Below are positions 59,567-64,000 of a stretch of DNA of 64,000 nt, piece by piece (position 1 is the first letter of the stretch; every line of letters starts with the position of its first letter). The notes under the pieces were generated by a model. The model worked only from the letters and a program-made list of their open reading frames with translations. It had not been told where the DNA came from and did not search any database. Location of the stretch: assembly GCA_016714125.1 (NCBI GenBank), contig JADJNX010000010.1:1-64000 (forward strand). The letters run 5' to 3'. This DNA is from Ignavibacteriales bacterium (GTDB taxonomy: Bacteria > Bacteroidota > Ignavibacteria > Ignavibacteriales > Ignavibacteriaceae). A program made the translations under genes and the position numbers.

Positions 59567-60451
59567 ATGTATGTAGTTATAGGCGCAACAGGAAACACGG
59601 GGAAGATAGTGGCAGAGTCACTTTTAGCCGAAGGGAAGAAAGTCAGGATTACGGGACGAAGTGCCGAAAAGGCGCAGGAACTTGTAGGGAAAGGGGCTGA
59701 TTTTTTACAGGGTGATGTAAAGGATGCGGCATTTCTGCAGCAGGCGTTTACCGGTGCCGAAGCAGTTTATGCCTTGATCCCACCAAGTTATGGGGAATCA
59801 GATTTTTATGCTTATCAACAAGTTGTTGTTGATGCTCTTGCAGCGGCAATAGAGAAGTCAGGCGTCAAATATGTGGTTACTTTAAGCAGTCTTGGAGCTC
59901 AACTCAATGAAGATACCGGAGTTGTTTACGGTTTACATTACATGGAACAAGAATTTAATAAAATTGATGGTGTAAATATCCTTCATCTTCGTCCTTCCTT
60001 TTTTATGGAAAATCTTTTTGGACAGATCCCTGTGATAAAGGGAAATGGAGTAATGGGTTCACCCACCAAAGCTGATCTCCGGGTGCCGATGATTGCAACA
60101 AAAGATATTGGAGCTTATGCAGTTAAAAGATTGGGCGCACTCGATTTCAGCGGCAAATCAGCGCAGTACCTTTTAGGTGAAAGAGACTTGACATACAATG
60201 AAATTGCAAAAATTATTGGCGCTGCCATTGGAAAATCTGATTTGGTTTATGTTGAATTCCCTCCCGAAGGAATGATCCAGGCAATGATGGGGATGGGTGC
60301 CAGTGAAAACATGGCTCAAAGAATGGTAAAACTCCTTGAAGTGGCAAATACGGGAAGACTGGGTGAAGGTGCAGTGCGAGATGCGGAAAGTACTACTCCA
60401 ACCTCGATCGAAGATTTTGCTCACACTTTTGCATACGTATATAACATGTAA
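59567..60451 (+). CDS. NmrA-like NAD(P)-binding SDR family protein
   Basis: A 294-residue atypical short-chain dehydrogenase. The N-terminal MYVVIGATGNTGKIVAESLL is the GxxGxxG dinucleotide site, followed by VRITGRSAEKAQELVGKGAD and LQGDVKDAAFLQQAFTGAEA. VVTLSSLGAQL and LRPSFFMENLF, LRVPMIATKDIGAYAVKRL follow in NmrA/QOR2-like order. The Tyr-x3-Lys pair of classical SDRs is absent, as usual in this group. The role may be quinone or azo reduction or redox sensing. It lies near the old-yellow-enzyme gene, sharing a terminator region. Confidence 0.82.
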   Translation: MYVVIGATGNTGKIVAESLLAEGKKVRITGRSAEKAQELVGKGADFLQGDVKDAAFLQQAFTGAEAVYALIPPSYGESDFYAYQQVVVDALAAAIEKSGVKYVVTLSSLGAQLNEDTGVVYGLHYMEQEFNKIDGVNILHLRPSFFMENLFGQIPVIKGNGVMGSPTKADLRVPMIATKDIGAYAVKRLGALDFSGKSAQYLLGERDLTYNEIAKIIGAAIGKSDLVYVEFPPEGMIQAMMGMGASENMAQRMVKLLEVANTGRLGEGAVRDAESTTPTSIEDFAHTFAYVYNM

Positions 60452-60500
60452 AAATACAATCGGTCTGGTTAATTATAAAGTTTTTTAACCTCCCAATTTT

Positions 60501-60540
60501 GAGGCTACCCCGTTGTTTGGCAGGGTAGCCTCTTTTTTTT
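60501..60540 (+). terminator. Rho-independent terminator of the NmrA-like gene
   Basis: GAGGCTACCC and GGGTAGCCTC form a perfect 10-base-pair stem with a 12-base loop followed by eight T on the plus strand. On the minus strand the downstream tract is weaker, so it acts mainly for the NmrA-like gene. Confidence 0.88.
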
Positions 60541-60551
60541 GAGTTTTATTT

Positions 60552-61658
60552 TTAGACAGTTTCGGCAACTTCTTTTTGAGTTGGATAATCGGTATATCCT
60601 TTTTCGCCACCACCGTAGAAGGTCTCATGTCCCTGAACAGGATTTAATGGTGAATCAGTCCTGAACCTTTCGGGAAGATCGGGATTTGACAGAAACGGGA
60701 CACCAAAAGAGACCAAATCTGCATCACCTGAGGCGATAACCGCATTTGCCTTTTCCTTTGTGTAACCTGCATTGATTATGATGGTTCCATCATACATCGG
60801 TCTAAAAACTTTTGCAACTCCATTTTTGAAGATCTGATACTGCTGTTGGTCATCCTTTGGAGTTGGACCTTCCAACAAATGAAGGTAAGCAAGATTAAAC
60901 TTGCTGAGATTTTTAATCACATAACCATAAGATTCCACGGGATTGGCATCAAACATTCCACCATTAAATCCTGCGGGGGAAAGACGAATTCCAACTCTCT
61001 CCGAACCGATTGCATTTACTACGGCTTCAACCACTTCAAGTGCAAAACGACCTCTGTTTTCAACACTTCCACCATATTTGTCATCTCTTTTATTGCTGTT
61101 TGAGTTGATAAATTGATCCACCAGATACCCGTTTGCGCCATGGATCTCAACACCATCAAATCCGGCTTCCATCGCCAACAACGCTGCTTTTGCATAGTCA
61201 TTCACAACACCCGGAATTTCTTCAATATCAAGTGCTCTTGGAGTTTCAAGATCTAACATCCCTTTGTGCGTAAATTGTTTTCCCGGGAACCCTACTGCGG
61301 AAGGAGCCACAGGAAGTTCTCCATTATGAAATACTGAATGTGACTGTCTCCCTACATGCCAGATCTGAGCAAATATCTTCCCGCCTTCCGCATGAACTGC
61401 ATCTGTTACCACTTTCCATGCTTTTGCATGTTCAGGAGTGTTGATGCCCGGGGTCCAGGGATAACCAATTCCTTGTTCAGATATCTGAGTGCCTTCTGTG
61501 ATTATTAATCCTGCAGAAGCTCTTTGTGCATAATATTTTGCGGTCAATTCTGTTGCAAATGTTTCCGGGGCACGGCTTCTTGTCATTGGAGCCATTACAA
61601 TTCTATTTTTAAGTTCAATATTTCCGATTTTAATGCCGGTAAACAAGTTCTTTTCCAT
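60552..61658 (-). CDS. Old yellow enzyme family FMN oxidoreductase (NemA-like)
   Basis: A 368-residue NADPH:flavin oxidoreductase of the OYE1/N-ethylmaleimide reductase class, which reduces activated C=C bonds and nitro groups. FMN-site motifs are NRIVMAPMTRSRA, LIITEGTQIS and WKVVTDAVHAEGGKIFAQIW. The catalytic pair and proton donor are in GFDGVEIHGANGYLVDQFIN, with NGRFALEVVEAV-like NRGRFALEVVEAV and a C-terminal GVPFLSNPDLPERF. The length is normal. Its promoter overlaps two palindromes, so regulation by a redox-responsive repressor is likely. Confidence 0.9.
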   Translation of the reverse strand: MEKNLFTGIKIGNIELKNRIVMAPMTRSRAPETFATELTAKYYAQRASAGLIITEGTQISEQGIGYPWTPGINTPEHAKAWKVVTDAVHAEGGKIFAQIWHVGRQSHSVFHNGELPVAPSAVGFPGKQFTHKGMLDLETPRALDIEEIPGVVNDYAKAALLAMEAGFDGVEIHGANGYLVDQFINSNSNKRDDKYGGSVENRGRFALEVVEAVVNAIGSERVGIRLSPAGFNGGMFDANPVESYGYVIKNLSKFNLAYLHLLEGPTPKDDQQQYQIFKNGVAKVFRPMYDGTIIINAGYTKEKANAVIASGDADLVSFGVPFLSNPDLPERFRTDSPLNPVQGHETFYGGGEKGYTDYPTQKEVAETV

Positions 61659-61694
61659 TATGTTTTCCTAAAATAAAAAATTAACTGTTCCAAT

Positions 61695-61723
61695 ATATGT
61701 TATAACATATTATGTTGCAACAT
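61695..61723 (-). promoter_or_regulatory. Paired palindromic operator upstream of the OYE gene
   Basis: A 16-base perfect palindrome (ATATGTTATAACATAT, 61695-61710) is followed two bases later by a 12-base one (ATGTTGCAACAT, 61712-61723). They share the consensus ATGTTnnAACAT, with centres 15 bases apart. On the minus strand the second contains a TTG, and the first ends in TATATTGG, placed like -33 and -7 promoter elements. The site lies 37-65 bases before the OYE start. A dimeric repressor (TetR, MarR or HxlR type) is inferred, but none is encoded nearby. Confidence 0.6.
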
Positions 61724-61989
61724 TAATTTTAATCCCCTTTAAATACAAGCTCTCCGGATATCAACAAATGGTCTTGGGAGTTAAGTTCATAAAGTTTAAC
61801 CATCTGACACCCACATTTCATGATTCGAGCCATGCTCCCGGTCACAAATATATGATTTATGGCTTTCTCGCGCTCACAAAAATGTACCGAATATCACACC
61901 CTGCTGATTTAATGAAAAAATCATTATGAATTTCAGAAAATTTTCCTCATTTTAATACTCGTATTTAATAATAATTTATTGAGATTATA
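61724..61989. other. Intergenic spacer upstream of the dockerin protein
   Basis: About 266 AT-rich bases between the OYE operator and the last gene, with no open frame and no recognised motif. It must hold the promoter for the gene at 61990. Confidence 0.35.
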
Positions 61990-64000
61990 ATGAAAAAGTT
62001 TTTATTCCTTTTTGTGTTTATTTCTATCACAATATTGCCCCAAGTTTGGCAAGGGCAGACACTAAATCCCCCCTACCGGTTAAATGATGTTGATTTCCAA
62101 ACCGATGTCGGTATGGCAGTAGGTGAAGGTGGTGCAGTATTCATAAAAAGCACACCCATAGGTCCCTGGATACTGAATAGAACCGGCTCACAAACTCAAT
62201 GGTTAAACGCAGTTGATATAAGCGGTGTAACAGCATGGGTTGTTGGTGATAATGGGGTTGTGTTAAAATATTATTTTGGAGTAAATATTTGGGCACCTGT
62301 TAACCTCAACACTTCAGAAAACCTCTTGGATGTTCGCTTTATTAGCCCGGAAATCGGTTATATAGTTGGGAACAACAGTACGGTATTTAAGACAACAGAT
62401 GGAGGCACAACATGGGTTAAAGTTAATTTTAACCAGACCAGTTACATGATAACTTCGATTGCCTTTGGGACAGCTCAGTTTGGTGTGTTGGGAACCGTAG
62501 CTCCTACATCTACTGAAAGCCAGGTTCTTATCACTGAAAATGGCGGTCTAGGATTCCTCCCTGTAACGGTTCCGAATGTTGGAAGTATATATAGTGTTGC
62601 GGCTCCAAGTAGTGATGTCCTTTATGTCGCAGGTGAATTTGGCCTTTTGAAATCCACAACAGGTGGTGTTTCATGGATGAATTTAACCCCCAATCTTCCG
62701 GGATTTATTTACCCGGGTGATATGTTTTTTTATGACACCCAAAAAGGTGTAGTGTTATTGAACAATGGTATTATCTATAAGACCTCGAATGGTGGACTTT
62801 CCTGGACAAGCGAATCAATATTCCCATTAGCCCAAAGTACTGCCCTCCGATTATACACTAATGATCTTGAGTCCATCAATGTTGTCGGACACGGAATTGA
62901 ACAAGCTTGGACACGTTACCCGCCAATTGAACTTACACTCGACAGTGTTGCAGTGTTTGCCGGTGATACTGTTAAAATCCCACTTAGAGTTTCAAAAGTT
63001 CCTGTTGGTTTTCAGGGATTTTCCGCTCAAATATACTTGAACAATTTTTCACCTAAACTTCAGTTTCTCGGTGTAAAACCGGAAGCAGGAACCCTGATGG
63101 GAGCCCATAACTGGAGCTTTTTCACCAACCAAACCGCTGAGAACCTCAGATTTATTGCTTACGGATCTGAATCTTTTGGCACTAATGGAATTCTCTGTTA
63201 TTTGCAATTTAAAGCAACTCCACCTGATCCAACCAAAAGGGATTCGGTGTTCATTCGTTTCGATTCGGCATATTTTAATACAAACAATTACCCCGTGATC
63301 ACCAACAAAGGGAAGGTAATGATCAAAACCCGATTCCCCGGTGATGTTGATCTTAATGGAGTAGTGCAGGCGTTTGATGCCTCGATGGTACTTCGTTACC
63401 TCGTTGGTACCGTAACTCTCGATGCTGAACAATTGGGAAATGCCGAAGTTACGAACAATACCACAATCACTGCCGCAGATGCTTCCACAATTGCACAATA
63501 TGTTGCCGGATTAATCCCCTCCTTGCCATGGGGTAATTTCCTGATGCAATGGGAGCGCCACAAATGGTTGATGTTAACTATCAGCCGGGACAGGTGGTTG
63601 AAGTGCCTGTTTACCTGAATGAGACTGATAACATCTACACCCTTGAAGGTAAAATTTCTTATGATGCAACAGCTTTTCAGTTTGAAGGACTGCAATTCAG
63701 TACTCAATTTTCAGGTGCTATGCGAGAGATTAACCCCGTTGATGGAGAAGTTAATTTTGCCATTGCTGCGCTTCAGGAAACTAATTTGTCATCAAACCAG
63801 CCTGTTATGAAACTTCGTCTTTCTTATCTTGGCAGTCTAAACGGCAATAGCAGTACTGTTACCCTCTCAAAATTGAGACTTAACGAAGGTACCGAATTGA
63901 TCAACGCAGCTCAGTCGCAGATTCTGATTATAACTGATGTAAAAGAGAATTTTCAGATTCCTGTTGAATACGGACTTGATCAAAACTTCCCAAATCCGTT
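61990..64000 (+). CDS. T9SS-exported protein with BNR-like repeats, cohesin-like and dockerin domains, cut by window edge
   Basis: A signal peptide (residues 1-23) is followed by about 300 residues of Ycf48/BNR-like repeats (WVVGDNGVVLKYYF, STVFKTTDGGTTWVKVNF, KTSNGGLSWTSESI). A cohesin-like sandwich follows (VFAGDTVKIPLRVSKVPVGF … GILCYLQFKATPP), and then a dockerin type I module (GDVDLNGVVQAFDASMVLRY with D-x-D-x-N-G calcium loop, then a second loop, NTTITAADASTIAQYV). The frame shifts near 63535. A second cohesin-like domain follows (VVEVPVYLNETDNIYTLEGK), and the T9SS domain begins at the very end (YGLDQNFPNP). The rest lies outside. It is likely a surface protein, possibly assembling with others through dockerin-cohesin contacts. 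Confidence 0.8.

Overview
The window looks like chromosome from a member of the Ignavibacteria or a close relative in the Bacteroidota/Chlorobi group, probably a metagenome-derived contig. The main reasons are secreted proteins ending in the type IX secretion (T9SS) C-terminal domain with the NFPNPFNPSTTIRYSIP signature, a DPP7/11-like S46 peptidase, two-component regulator propeller kinases and TAnnTTTG-type promoter motifs. There is no rRNA, tRNA, CRISPR array, transposase or prophage that I can see.

The dominant technical feature is indels. About twenty of some fifty genes are split across two or three reading frames, including housekeeping genes such as gatE, glnA, asd and ftcD. Their protein sequence continues cleanly across each break, often at a homopolymer. 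A 350-base stretch near 31.6-31.95 kb is low-complexity homopolymer text. I read most breaks as sequencing or assembly error and annotate the reconstructed genes. A few may be real decay, the best candidate being the AbiEi-like gene near the left edge.

Layout. 0-3.1 kb: zinc-ribbon fragment, broken AbiEi-like gene, surface lipoprotein, CoA-binding protein. 3.2-6.4 kb: Mpv17-like membrane protein overlapping ogt, then an exported S46 dipeptidyl-peptidase. 6.4-9.9 kb: intergenic repeat block, then gatE-gatD, the archaeal-type Gln-tRNA amidotransferase. 10.1-13.1 kb: hybrid propeller/histidine kinase. 13.1-19.8 kb: a complete, tightly overlapping trpEGDCFBA operon with a leader peptide carrying three consecutive Trp codons and an attenuator terminator. 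20-31.6 kb: a T9SS-exported carboxypeptidase-regulatory-domain protein, a YIP1/DUF2721/aat operon, Trm112 and lipoprotein genes, an MscS channel and an SLC13 transporter. 32-34.4 kb: carbamoyltransferase-SxtJ-DUF5989 module. 34.4-39.2 kb: bifunctional ftcD, a Tat-exported phosphoesterase and a thioredoxin/thioredoxin reductase pair. 39.3-44.7 kb: two tandem giant paralogues, each with 14 propeller-type repeats. 45.3-50.8 kb: glnA, msrB, an exported M20 amidohydrolase and a TPR histidine kinase.

The accessory region is 50.8-57.2 kb: a SIR2-domain protein of about 1,200 residues, a TcmP/DUF5131 (three-Cys-motif) gene pair and an unrecognised 205-residue protein on the opposite strand. It resembles a small defence island and is the best candidate here for an under-described system. 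57.6-64 kb returns to metabolism (asd, a DnaQ-like exonuclease, an NmrA-like reductase, an old-yellow-enzyme with a two-palindrome operator) and ends in a secreted cohesin/dockerin protein cut by the window edge.
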